From Syntrophobacterales bacterium (GTDB lineage: Bacteria > Desulfobacterota > Syntrophorhabdia > Syntrophorhabdales > WCHB1-27): a stretch of DNA of 19,972 bases. The stretch covers positions 1-19,972 of the forward strand of contig JADGQN010000033.1 in NCBI GenBank assembly GCA_017881765.1, written 5' to 3'. Positions 1 through 7,265 of this stretch are shown here, in pieces (the first letter of the stretch is position 1; each line of letters starts with the position of its first letter). Under the pieces are notes generated by a model, which ran no database searches, was not told where the DNA came from, and was given only the letters and a program-made list of their open reading frames with translations. The position numbers were made by a program, and so were the translations under genes.

Positions 1-1
1 C

Positions 2-958
2 GCCGCGGCAGTCACATCGGTCTTTCTGCTGAGCTTGACAGCCACAGCGGTTCATGCCCAGTCTTATCCCAACCGCTCCATCCAGATGATTATTCCAATT
101 CCCGCGGGCGGCGGGGGAGATGTAAACGGCAGGATCCTGGCCGATGAGTTGGGAAAGATCCTTGGGCAGCAGATCATCGTGACGAATAAGCCGGGCGCCT
201 CAGACACTCTTGGGACGGACGCCCTGGCCAAGAGCAAGAAGGACGGCTATACGCTCGGATATTCGGATGCGGCAGCAATGGTCTATTCCCGAATTTCTCT
301 TCCGGGCCCCCTCCCTTATGATCCGGAGAAGGATTTTGATGATTTGGGTCTCCATGCCTTCTACCCCATAGCTATAGCAGTCAGGGCTGATTCGCCGTGG
401 AAGACCTTTAACGAACTGGCTGATTATGCAAAAAACAACCCGGAGAAGCTCCGCGTCAGTACGGCAGGTGTGGGAAGCACGTCGAACTTCAATGTGCAGA
501 TTATCCAGTCCCTTACCGGCGCCCAATTTATCCATGTGCCCTTCAAAGGAGGCGAGGCTGTGGTGACCGCCTTACTGGGAGGCCACGTGGAAGTCAGTTT
601 CGATATCGTGGGCAAGTGGGTGCCTCACGTTGATGCGGGCAAGGTCCGGCTGCTTCTGGTCAGCAGGAAAGTGCCGAGTCTTTCAAAGCTTCCTACCATC
701 GCCGAATTAGGTTATAAACGGGATCTGCTCTCGGGCTGGTTTGCCATGTTCGGCCCGGTCGGTATGCCCGAGGCAGTAAAGAAGGTGCTTGTTCCTGCGG
801 TAGAGAAAGCGATAAAAAATCCCGAGGGAAAAGCCAAGATTGAAAAGCTGGGATATGTTGTTGAATATAAATCGCCTGCCGAACTGAAGAAGCAGATCTC
901 GTATGATTATGAGACCGCCAGCGCAATCGCGGCAAAATTAGGCTTGCAGAATAAATAG
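2..958 (+). CDS. TctC/Bug-family periplasmic solute-binding protein (5' truncated)
   Basis: This is a periplasmic binding protein of the Bug (TctC) family, the extracytoplasmic receptors of tripartite tricarboxylate transporters, which bind small carboxylates or related organic solutes. The frame is open to the window edge. The hydrophobic stretch before VHAQSYPNRS is the end of a signal peptide, cleaved probably after VHA, so the true start lies upstream of the window and the TTG at 35 is only an internal codon. Family hallmarks are YPNRSIQMIIPIPAGGGGDV near the mature N-terminus, the GGHV segment in the middle and a length of about 300 mature residues. It sits 59 bp upstream of the creatinase-like gene, with no terminator between them, so the two are probably co-transcribed. 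No TctA/TctB membrane genes are in the window, and the ligand cannot be told from the sequence. Confidence 0.9.
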   Translation, partial: AAAVTSVFLLSLTATAVHAQSYPNRSIQMIIPIPAGGGGDVNGRILADELGKILGQQIIVTNKPGASDTLGTDALAKSKKDGYTLGYSDAAAMVYSRISLPGPLPYDPEKDFDDLGLHAFYPIAIAVRADSPWKTFNELADYAKNNPEKLRVSTAGVGSTSNFNVQIIQSLTGAQFIHVPFKGGEAVVTALLGGHVEVSFDIVGKWVPHVDAGKVRLLLVSRKVPSLSKLPTIAELGYKRDLLSGWFAMFGPVGMPEAVKKVLVPAVEKAIKNPEGKAKIEKLGYVVEYKSPAELKKQISYDYETASAIAAKLGLQNK

Positions 959-1017
959 GTCCGAAGCTTGCGACCCCCGACGACGGACATACCAATGAAC
1001 GATAAGGAGAAAATGCG

Positions 1018-2211
1018 ATGGAAGATCCAAGAGAAAGACTGACAACGACCGTATCCGATGCGGAGCTCGAACGCAGATGGAAAGCGGCCCGCGCGGTAAT
1101 GCGCGAACATAAGATCGACTACCTGGTGATGCGAAACGACGAGGAGTTCCTCGGCGGGTATGTACGGTGGTTCAGCGATTTTCCGGCCAGAGAAAGCTAT
1201 CCCTTCACGGTGATTTTCCCCGTCGACGACGAGATGACCACGATCGCCTGCGGCAACCTTCCTCCCAGCGACTACTTTCCTCCCCGGTGGGCGGCACGGG
1301 GCATAAAACAGAGGCTGGGCGCGCCTTATTTCCCCTCGATGCATTACACGGCCACGATGGATGCGGAATTGGCCGTCGGCGTCTTGAAGGAGAAGAAAGG
1401 GGCCACCATAGGGCTCGTGGGCAGAACGTCCATTCCCATTACCTTCCACGAATACCTGGTACAACACCTGCCCGGCTGCACGTTCGTTGATGCGACCGAC
1501 TCTATCGACCGGCTCAAGGTGATCAAGAGCCCGGAGGAGATAGAGCTGATCAAAAACACAGCCAGGCTCCAGGATGAGGCTATGGAACATGTGCGCAAGT
1601 CGATCCGTCCGGGCCGGAGGGACTTCGAGATATTCGCCGAAGCACAGTACGCGATGGCCATACGAGGCAGTTCACGACAATTGGTTCTTGTCGGCTCGAA
1701 CCCGAAAGGTGTAGTCATCCGCTGGCAGGTGCACCACTTCCAGAACAGGATGATCAAAGAGGGGGACCAGGTCAATATACTGATCGAGACCAACGGCCCC
1801 GGCGGTTTCTATACGGAGATCGGCAGGGTCTTTTCCCTCGGAAAGCCGGCTCAGGCCCTGCAGGATGCCATGGGGACCGCCATAGAAGCCCAAGCCCTGT
1901 CCTTGAGCCTGTTGAAGCCGGGGGCGAACCCCAAAGATTTATGGGATGCGAATAATGCGTTTCTTCAGAAGCGGGGCTATCTGCCCGAGAAACGGCTTTA
2001 CGCCCACGGCCAGGGTTACGACCTTGTGGAAAGGCCCGCCATCCGCTATGACGAGACGATGAAGATTCAGGCCGGGATGAATTTGACCGTTCATCCCTGG
2101 GCCATCAACGACTCGGCATGGTCCGTAGTGACGGACAACTACCTGGTCACCGAAACCGGCGTAAGTGCATGCCTCCATAAGACCCAAAAGGAAGTCATCG
2201 TGATTGAATAG
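1018..2211 (+). CDS. Creatinase/Xaa-Pro peptidase-like M24-fold protein, metal site degenerate
   Basis: This 397-residue protein has the two-domain creatinase/prolidase architecture: an N-terminal creatinase-type domain (about residues 1-165) and a C-terminal pita-bread M24 domain (about 170-395). The ATG follows AAGGAG with eight bases of spacing. Metal-dependent M24 peptidases use five ligands (Asp, Asp, His, Glu, Glu). Here the His in HGQG (residue 330) is kept, but the second Asp is Glu267 (YTEIGR), the first is Glu or shifted (LIETNG), the Glu of the usual TxEPG is His359 (TVHPW) and the last Glu is Thr372 (VVTDNYLVTE). It is therefore unlikely to be an ordinary aminopeptidase. Creatinase itself is a metal-free member of this fold, so a C-N hydrolase role is possible. 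Pairing with a Bug binding protein suggests catabolism of an imported solute. Confidence 0.85.
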   Translation: MEDPRERLTTTVSDAELERRWKAARAVMREHKIDYLVMRNDEEFLGGYVRWFSDFPARESYPFTVIFPVDDEMTTIACGNLPPSDYFPPRWAARGIKQRLGAPYFPSMHYTATMDAELAVGVLKEKKGATIGLVGRTSIPITFHEYLVQHLPGCTFVDATDSIDRLKVIKSPEEIELIKNTARLQDEAMEHVRKSIRPGRRDFEIFAEAQYAMAIRGSSRQLVLVGSNPKGVVIRWQVHHFQNRMIKEGDQVNILIETNGPGGFYTEIGRVFSLGKPAQALQDAMGTAIEAQALSLSLLKPGANPKDLWDANNAFLQKRGYLPEKRLYAHGQGYDLVERPAIRYDETMKIQAGMNLTVHPWAINDSAWSVVTDNYLVTETGVSACLHKTQKEVIVIE

Positions 2212-2238
2212 CCTAGGATCAGCAAATGATATAGAGGC

Positions 2239-2272
2239 ACTTGCCCGCCTGATTAAGGCGGGCAAGTTTTTT
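2239..2272 (+). terminator. Intrinsic terminator after the creatinase-like gene
   Basis: A perfect 12-bp stem (ACTTGCCCGCCT paired with AGGCGGGCAAGT) encloses the five-base loop GATTA and is followed directly by six T residues. It lies 27 bp after the stop codon at 2211 and ends the transcript carrying the binding protein and the creatinase-like gene. Confidence 0.93.
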
Positions 2273-2309
2273 CATATCGCTCCCACAGGATGAGCCGGTT
2301 GCCGGAGAC

Positions 2310-3083
2310 GTGCTATACTTAGCAGGTTCAACGGAACATCGAGGGTCTTCCGGAGTGGATAACGAACACATCGAACTGGGGAACTGGACGAAAGCGAAGC
2401 TGGATCAGATGCTGGCCAAGGCCACTTCTATCGCAGAGATCGGACCACGCATAGCGTTCATCTCCGGTCAGTTCATGGGCACACCATACAAGGAATTCAC
2501 TTTGATTGGTGATGCAGAGACGCCTGAAGTCTTCACGATTAACCTGCAAGCTGTAGACTGCTTTACGTATCTCGATTACGTTGAGGCTATGCGACTATCT
2601 GATTCATTTCCCCGCTTCAAGATGAACCTGAAGAGGATCAGGTATCGCTCCGGAAGGGTGGCTTACGTTCACAGAAACCACTTCTTTACCGATTGGATAG
2701 AACGCAACCCCTCTGTTACCGACGTAACCGGAGAGATTGGCCGCGGAAGCGCCCGAGTCGTTTTGAAGAAACTGAACGAGAAGACGGACGCAACCTGCTT
2801 TATGGCCGGCATTCCTATCACAGAGCGAAATGTAACCTACATTCCCACGGACGCAATAGACAATGTGGTCATGGATTCGCTCCGGACCGGGGATTACGTG
2901 GGCATTTACGCTGAAGCCAGGGGGCTGGATGTCTCCCACGTCGGGATCATCGTCAAGAGTGACGATGCGGCCCATTTACGCCACGCTTCCTCTATCCCTT
3001 CGCACAGAAGGGTGATCGACGAGGACTTCGTGACTTATATGTCGGGTAAGCCCGGGATGATAGTGCTGCGACCGACAACCTGA
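2310..3083 (+). CDS. DUF1460 (N-acetylmuramoyl-L-alanine amidase-like) protein
   Basis: This 257-residue protein resembles the DUF1460 family (NlpC/P60-like papain fold, annotated amidase-like), whose characterised members act on cell-wall muropeptides. The expected catalytic Cys is residue 84 in AVDCFTYLDYVEA, and the His is residue 210 in DVSHVGII, counted from the GTG at 2310. The start is uncertain. A second in-frame GTG at 2355 is preceded by GAGGG nine bases upstream, and the family-like sequence begins only after it (HIELGNWTK), so 2355 is at least as likely. A TATACT box lies inside the first few codons of the longer version. No signal peptide is evident, which is unusual for a wall-active enzyme. 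The gene stands alone between a terminator and a dispersed repeat. Confidence 0.8.
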   Translation: MLYLAGSTEHRGSSGVDNEHIELGNWTKAKLDQMLAKATSIAEIGPRIAFISGQFMGTPYKEFTLIGDAETPEVFTINLQAVDCFTYLDYVEAMRLSDSFPRFKMNLKRIRYRSGRVAYVHRNHFFTDWIERNPSVTDVTGEIGRGSARVVLKKLNEKTDATCFMAGIPITERNVTYIPTDAIDNVVMDSLRTGDYVGIYAEARGLDVSHVGIIVKSDDAAHLRHASSIPSHRRVIDEDFVTYMSGKPGMIVLRPTT

Positions 3084-3096
3084 CCCAAGGCGCATA

Positions 3097-3302
3097 ATAC
3101 CAATTCGCCTTCAAGTGCATACCTTCCGGGTACCCTCCGCAGGTGGGTGTGCTGCGTCCTTACAGGATGCTTCGCTAGCGCTATCGCTCTCCTCGACGTA
3201 CATCTGAGTACGCCCGGGTACCCTCTTGCGGGTGGGGCTCCTTGTTGCCGCCCGGGGTACCCGGCCGAAGGCTGGGTCGTCCGCTTGAATGCAAATTGGT
3301 AT
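3097..3302. repeat. Dispersed element with terminal inverted repeats, copy 1
   Basis: A 206-bp element whose ends are imperfect inverted repeats: it opens with ATACCAATTCGCCTTCAAG and closes with the near complement, ending CTTGAATGCAAATTGGTAT. The core contains GTCCTTACAGGATGCTTCGC and, near the right end, CCGGGGTACCCGGCCGAAGG, both found again in the copy at 19151. Two internal direct repeats of about 22 bp (CCGGGTACCCTC...GGTGGG at 3126 and 3214) are absent from the second copy and explain most of the length difference. It has no convincing coding capacity. It is a MITE-like or REP-like non-autonomous element by structure. Confidence 0.85.
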
Positions 3303-3423
3303 ACGTCGCCATGAACCCCCAGTCCCCTCCGGTGTCTAAAATTCGCGGACGGGCATTGCGGCCAAGCCACGCCAGTCCTGCTGTTTCAATAATTCACACA
3401 ATCCGCCCTTCCCTACCCCGCCA
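3303..3423. other. Gene-free remainder of the 3084-3492 intergenic gap
   Basis: Between the dispersed repeat and the promoter of the BON lipoprotein gene no convincing reading frame, hairpin or RNA gene was seen. The whole gap from 3084 to 3492 consists of the repeat, this stretch, and the promoter with its leader. Confidence 0.5.
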
Positions 3424-3452
3424 TTGACAATGGGCTTTATCGACCTTATCAG
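3424..3452 (+). promoter_or_regulatory. Candidate sigma70-type promoter for the BON lipoprotein gene
   Basis: A perfect TTGACA at 3424-3429 is followed after 17 bp by TATCAG at 3447-3452 (four of six consensus bases). A further TATAGA sits at 3453-3458 but at a poor spacing. Position about 40 bp upstream of the lipoprotein start fits a short leader. Confidence 0.5.
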
Positions 3453-3492
3453 TATAGAGAGAAGAATACACATTTCTGGTGGAGACGCAGAC

Positions 3493-3804
3493 ATGAAAAA
3501 GGCAATTTACGCAACACTTCTTCTGGGTTTGACGTTGACCCTTTTTTACGCATGTGCGTCGACAACGGGCAGGACGGCCGGCGAGCTGGTCGACGACACG
3601 ACAATCGCGAATACCATCAGAGCCAAAATTGTTGGGGACAAGGAGCTCAGCTTTCTGAAGATCAACACTGACGTCTTCAACGGCAAAGTCACGCTTCTGG
3701 GCGTGGTGCCAAGCAAACAGGCCGAGGAGCACCTGATTTCTATTGCGCAGGGCGTCAAGGGTGTTAAGTCAGTAACGAGCAGGCTGACCTTCCAAACGAA
3801 ATGA
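3493..3804 (+). CDS. BON-domain lipoprotein
   Basis: This 103-residue envelope protein starts MKKAIYATLLLG and has a lipobox-like end to its signal peptide (LFYAC, Cys21), although Phe and Tyr at -3 and -2 are atypical. Residues about 33-101 form one BON domain (OsmY-type, thought to bind phospholipid surfaces): DDTTIANTIRAKI, then INTDVFNGKVTLLGVVPS, then a helix and VKSVTSRL. An upstream in-frame start near 3424 was rejected because it would run through the promoter, whereas the ATG at 3493 has GGTGGAG about eight bases upstream. It precedes the YtxH-like gene by about 110 bp on the same strand. Both families are commonly linked to envelope or osmotic stress. Confidence 0.85.
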   Translation: MKKAIYATLLLGLTLTLFYACASTTGRTAGELVDDTTIANTIRAKIVGDKELSFLKINTDVFNGKVTLLGVVPSKQAEEHLISIAQGVKGVKSVTSRLTFQTK

Positions 3805-3917
3805 TTACGTAGAAGGAGACTGGCAGTGAGTTGCGCGAACAGTCCCGGGACAAACGGAGCGCGCCAGCAGGCACGAGACTGACATTTGCGGTGGCAGGCA
3901 AAATAAGGAGGATTGAG

Positions 3918-4229
3918 ATGGAACGTGAAAGATCGGGCGGTTCGGTAGTATCTTCATTTTTTCTGGGTGGGCTGATCGGCGCGGGCGTTGCACTCTTGAT
4001 AGCCCCAATGACCGGCAAGGAAACGCGGGAGCAAATCAGGGGTCTTGCAGAGAACGCCAAGGGGAAGGCTGACGATTACTACGACCAGATCAAAGAGGCG
4101 GTTGCTTCGACCCTGGAGAACGGGAAAGGGCTCGTTGAGGAGAAAAAACGGCTCATCACAAGCGCAGTGCAGGCAGGTATAGACACGTACGAAAAGAAGA
4201 AAGAAGAGATGGCAGGAAAGTGTGGGTGA
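3918..4229 (+). CDS. YtxH-like stress protein
   Basis: This is a 103-residue protein of the YtxH (gas vesicle GvpP-related) type. A single N-terminal membrane segment, about residues 10-30 (SSFFLGGLIGAGVALLIAP), is followed by the characteristic MTGKETREQIRG and a long charged helical tail with Lys/Glu repeats. The ATG at 3918 was chosen because AAGGAGGA lies five bases upstream. The upstream in-frame extension has no ribosome site. The protein is expected to be anchored in the inner membrane with its tail in the cytoplasm or periplasm. The function of the family is not established beyond association with stress regulons. Confidence 0.85.
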   Translation: MERERSGGSVVSSFFLGGLIGAGVALLIAPMTGKETREQIRGLAENAKGKADDYYDQIKEAVASTLENGKGLVEEKKRLITSAVQAGIDTYEKKKEEMAGKCG

Positions 4230-4744
4230 CCGCGACACCGGAATATTCCAGGTGGGGCTCGGGAACCCCATCTGATGTGACGTGATCACCTCCTGATATG
4301 ACTATCTGCGATCACAAGAAGCAGGTTGGGATGGGATCAGGTGGAAGGCTGCAGATCGCAAATAACCTTACGGCGTTGGGGGGTGTCATGATAGGCCTGT
4401 GCGTCGAGTGCGCTTTACGTCATCATGATTTCAGGGAGGTACTGGGACGCGGGGCAGACGAGGGCCTGTTTTCCGAGACACCTTTGCCTGAAGCCTGGAT
4501 AGCCGGCAGACGGCACAGGCTTGTGCCACATGTCGGCTCGCAGGAAACGACGTGCAGCGAGTGTAACAGAAACGTGGCGAGTCTCTACACGCCCGCCGGA
4601 TAGGACAACTGATTCCACACAAGCGATGCAGCAGTGTGCCAGTTCCGGCTCCTCCCGCCATACCGATCATGAGAGTTCCCATTGCCAGTTTTCACAGCAC
4701 GACCATGAAACACGGGCTGATTTTCTTGCCCGGCCTCGCCTGTC
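4230..4744. other. 515-bp stretch without a convincing gene
   Basis: It holds a 9-bp stem with one G-T pair at 4249-4274 (CAGGTGGGG with CCCCATCTG, loop of eight) without a T-run, which could weakly end the YtxH transcript. It also holds a 6-bp hairpin at 4512-4527 and an open frame at 4298-4603 on the plus strand. That 101-residue frame has two CxxC pairs (CVEC and CSEC), but it has no ribosome site, no recognisable domain and no hydrophobic core pattern, so it is not called as a gene. Confidence 0.5.
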
Positions 4745-5371
4745 TCACTGGTACCGCAGTTTTATGCTCTTTGGCGGAGCGAGGTCAAGGCTTGTGACGA
4801 CCTCAGAGTTGCTCAAGACGCTCGAAACCGTCTCGCTGCCATCCAGAATGGAAAAGAAGTCGCTCTTGCTGACATAGGCGAGCACGTACTCCACAAACCC
4901 ACCGGCTGTGTCACACTGGGTGAAATCCCGAACAGGCCAAGTCACGCCGAAGGCGAGCCCGTTGATATCGTCGGGCGCCACGTCTTCCTTACTGAGTACC
5001 CTCACGTTCGGTTCGAAGTAACGCTGAAGTATTAGTTGCAGTCTCTTTTCTCCGGTTGTTTTGTTTTGATCGAAGTTCACATCCTCCGGACGGACTTGAA
5101 CCAAGAGGTAGTAAAGCTTCTGACCGCTATTATCGGTCAAGGCGGTGAACCCAAGACCTTCCTTGGCGAGGCTCATCTTGTTTAGCCGATATCTCGCGTA
5201 GATGCTCTTGAGCAAACCGGCATACTTCTGAGAGAGCGCTCCCAGGTGAGGGTTCTGATACCCTGCCTTGAGTCCTTCTGTCTCGTTCCTGGCGATTTGC
5301 ACCGGACCGGTACAGGCCGTGAGAAAACCGGTTAATAGAAGAAGCAAACAACAAACTAAGATCTTTTTCAT
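4745..5371 (-). CDS. Hypothetical lipoprotein
   Basis: This 208-residue protein was not recognised. The N-terminus MKKILVCCLLLLLTGFLTAC is a clear lipoprotein signal with LTAC lipobox (Cys20), and the codon after the lipid-bearing Cys is Thr, so outer-membrane sorting is likely. The remainder is soluble and mixed alpha/beta with no repeats: an early helix (residues about 30-65), a beta-rich middle including LYYLLVQVRPEDVNFD, and a C-terminal segment ending KSIKLRYQ. GGAG eight bases before the ATG supports the start. It is transcribed divergently from the coiled-coil exported protein at 5586, the two starts being 214 bp apart, so they may share a regulatory region. No catalytic motif is visible. 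Confidence 0.75.
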   Translation of the reverse strand: MKKILVCCLLLLLTGFLTACTGPVQIARNETEGLKAGYQNPHLGALSQKYAGLLKSIYARYRLNKMSLAKEGLGFTALTDNSGQKLYYLLVQVRPEDVNFDQNKTTGEKRLQLILQRYFEPNVRVLSKEDVAPDDINGLAFGVTWPVRDFTQCDTAGGFVEYVLAYVSKSDFFSILDGSETVSSVLSNSEVVTSLDLAPPKSIKLRYQ

Positions 5372-5585
5372 CTTTTCTTCTCCAGGAACTCCGGGGTTAT
5401 TCTATACCTCACAATATAGGGACGAAAAAGACTATTGTCATTGACTTTTTCCATGTGCGACCACAGCCTATCACTATGCGGACCGCTTTGTAACGCATCG
5501 CGTGATCCCGACCATCCGCGAGTGAACCTTCTCGCATCAGCCAGACGATGGTCGGCCGCAAATACAAATGGAGGAGGTAGCAGGA

Positions 5586-6044
5586 ATGAAACCTTACAAA
5601 ATGTTCGGGGTGATGCTCGCCGCATGCGTGGTTATGACCGTGTGGCCCTTACTCGCATCTGCGCAGAAAAGTGCAGAGCCTCCTCAAAAGGGCACGGCGG
5701 CAGGGCAAGAGGAAAAGGCCCGGATGAACCAGACTGCAGGGGAACCCGAGCAATCGACCGGGAAAATGGAAACGTACAAGAAGGACCTGGAAAAGGAGCT
5801 GCGGGCCCTGGATAAAAAGATCGCGGCACTCGGTAAGAAGATGAAAAAGCAAGGGTCCAAGTTGGATGCAGACGCAAAGGAAAGCTGGAATGTGCTAAAA
5901 GCGAAGCAGAAGGAGGCAAGAACCAAGTTGAAAGGCCTGTCCTCAGCAGGCGAAAAGGGATGGGAAAAGGCAAAAGCCGAGGCCCAGGCTGCCCGGGACG
6001 AGCTCGGGAAGGCATACGATAAGGTCGCATCCTATTTCAAGTAA
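5586..6044 (+). CDS. Exported Lys/Ala/Glu-rich coiled-coil protein
   Basis: This 152-residue protein has an N-terminal signal peptide (MKPYKMFGVMLAACVVMTVW, cleaved near ASA-Q) and a highly charged helical body rich in Lys, Ala and Glu. Heptad-like spacing runs from METYKKDLEKELRALDKK to the C-terminus, predicting a periplasmic coiled coil like small apolipoprotein-like or sll1863-like proteins. The ATG at 5586 is preferred over the one at 5568 because GGAGG lies about ten bases upstream of it and the signal peptide begins there. It precedes a large stem-loop and the OB-fold lipoprotein on the same strand. Function unknown. The context with BON and YtxH proteins suggests an envelope stress role, which is inference. 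Confidence 0.75.
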   Translation: MKPYKMFGVMLAACVVMTVWPLLASAQKSAEPPQKGTAAGQEEKARMNQTAGEPEQSTGKMETYKKDLEKELRALDKKIAALGKKMKKQGSKLDADAKESWNVLKAKQKEARTKLKGLSSAGEKGWEKAKAEAQAARDELGKAYDKVASYFK

Positions 6045-6066
6045 GGAGGTCGCGGCGTGATGTGTG

Positions 6067-6107
6067 GCGCCCCTGCATCGTAGGCTCACTCGCCGCTGCA
6101 GGGGCGC
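6067..6107 (+). terminator. 11-bp stem-loop, possible terminator or attenuator
   Basis: GCGCCCCTGCA (6067-6077) pairs perfectly with TGCAGGGGCGC (6097-6107) across a 19-base loop, 22 bp after the stop codon of the coiled-coil gene. There is no U-tract, so it may be a factor-dependent terminator, an RNA 3' stabiliser or a processing hairpin. Confidence 0.45.
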
Positions 6108-6140
6108 AAGGGGAGGGCACGATCTCAGCCGCAGGCATGG

Positions 6141-6476
6141 ATGAAGCGCACTTTCATATACGTCGTAGTTCCCCTGGTTCTCTTTCTGTTGAGCCAATGT
6201 TCGATGTCTACAAAGATTGCGGACATCAGAAATAATCCCCGCCATTATACAGACAAGGAGGTTACCGTATCCGGCGAGGTAACCGAGTCGTTCTCCCTGG
6301 TCGTCATTAAATATTTCACTCTTCGTGACGGCACGGGTGAGATCACGGTCGTGACGCAACGGCCGTTACCGAAAGAAGGGGAGCGTTTGAAGGTCAAGGG
6401 CGTTGTGCGGGAGGCTTTTTCCATAGGCAGCGAGAGCCTGCTCGTGATAGTGGAGGAACCCCGGAGAGCGAAATAG
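6141..6476 (+). CDS. Small lipoprotein with OB-fold-like domain
   Basis: This 111-residue protein begins with a lipoprotein-type signal (MKRTFIYVVVPLVLFLLSQC, Cys20). The body resembles a small OB-fold of the tRNA_anti-like or cytochrome-c-maturation-like type: IADIRNNPRHYTDKEVTVSG, then a strand-rich YFTLRDGTGEITVVT, then GERLKVKGVV and SESLLVIVEE. This pattern (strand, GEV, DGTGEI, KVKGVV) is common in short exported proteins annotated as OB-fold nucleic-acid-binding, but an exported lipoprotein is more likely to bind a ligand or protein partner. No strong ribosome site is visible at the ATG. It converges with the PLD-type gene on the opposite strand, with 39 bp between the stop codons. Confidence 0.7.
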   Translation: MKRTFIYVVVPLVLFLLSQCSMSTKIADIRNNPRHYTDKEVTVSGEVTESFSLVVIKYFTLRDGTGEITVVTQRPLPKEGERLKVKGVVREAFSIGSESLLVIVEEPRRAK

Positions 6477-6515
6477 ATTCTCACACACAGGCGATCATCC
6501 TCAACGGCCTCACGA

Positions 6516-7160
6516 CTATAGCCAGTACGAGAGCAGGCGCGAGAACCATTCCTTTATATGACCGGTAAGCGGCCGGCCTTTCCATTCTTCCCGCCGGATT
6601 TCGTTCGATGCCTCTATGTCAGCGGCAAACATGGCCTCCATCTCATCCGCGAACTCCCGGCCCAGAATCACCGCGTTCACCTCGTCATTCCTTGCGAAGC
6701 TCCATAAATCAAGGTTGGTTGAGCCAACCGTGGACCAGACACCATCGATCACCGCCGTCTTGGCGTGAAGCATGCCGCCCCGCCGTTCATAGAGCTTCAC
6801 ACCAGATTCCAAAAGGTCCTCATAGCGGGATCTCCCGGCATAAAAGACAAGCCCGTGGTTGCTAACGCCAGGAACGATCAATCTCACGTCGACACCGCGT
6901 TTTGCCGCATCAGTGAGCGCTGTCATCGCCTCGAGCACGATGCTCTGCCGCGCCGTTAACTCGGTTGACCCGGACTGTCTCTGGAGTCTTTCAACGATGC
7001 GCTTGCTTCGCTCGGGAGAGAGCTCCCCGCGAGCGCCAACCACCTTGGGCGTGCGGACGTCCAAAGGGCCATAAATGATGTCGCCAGTATCGGGTAGCGT
7101 GGCGCAACCGGCAAGAGTGGCTAGAAGAAAAAGGCAGGATAGAAGAAAAGCCATACGCAA
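6516..7160 (-). CDS. Internally deleted phospholipase-D/cardiolipin-synthase-like lipoprotein
   Basis: The 214-residue product has a lipoprotein signal ending LAGC (Cys19), then the N-terminal region typical of exported PLD-family lipoproteins (VVGARGELSPERSKRIVERL). It then passes directly, around residues 70-82, into the C-terminal catalytic half (ALTDAAKRGVDVRLIVPG). Only one HKD motif is present (His132, Lys134, Asp139 in HAKTAVIDGVWSTVGSTNLD). Full-length relatives are roughly twice as long and carry two HKD motifs that together form the active site, so about half of the protein appears deleted in frame. The reading frame is intact. TTG at 7160 has AGGA nine bases upstream; ATG at 7154 is an alternative. 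It lies 105 bp downstream of ampG on the same strand. It may be a decaying gene or a homodimeric single-HKD enzyme. Confidence 0.8.
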   Translation of the reverse strand: MRMAFLLSCLFLLATLAGCATLPDTGDIIYGPLDVRTPKVVGARGELSPERSKRIVERLQRQSGSTELTARQSIVLEAMTALTDAAKRGVDVRLIVPGVSNHGLVFYAGRSRYEDLLESGVKLYERRGGMLHAKTAVIDGVWSTVGSTNLDLWSFARNDEVNAVILGREFADEMEAMFAADIEASNEIRREEWKGRPLTGHIKEWFSRLLSYWL

Positions 7161-7265
7161 ACATATTCATCCTGCGTTTGCGTTTCAATGTGCCGGGCCG
7201 GGCCTTCGGGGCCGTTGTTTTTTGGGGAAAACTCGATGTGGCAATTTCACCAGTGGGATGACGGA

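Noticed and set aside
907..1590. 227-residue minus-strand open frame
   Set aside because: It is antisense to the creatinase-like gene and has no family features.
4298..4603. 101-residue open frame with two CxxC pairs, possible zinc-binding protein
   Set aside because: There is no ribosome site before the ATG, no recognisable domain, and the two CxxC pairs are about 50 residues apart without zinc-ribbon context.
7188..7230. Intrinsic terminator between ampG and the PLD-like gene
   Set aside because: GGCC-rich bases near TTTTTT look terminator-like on the plus strand, but the pairing is only about four base pairs and both genes run on the minus strand.
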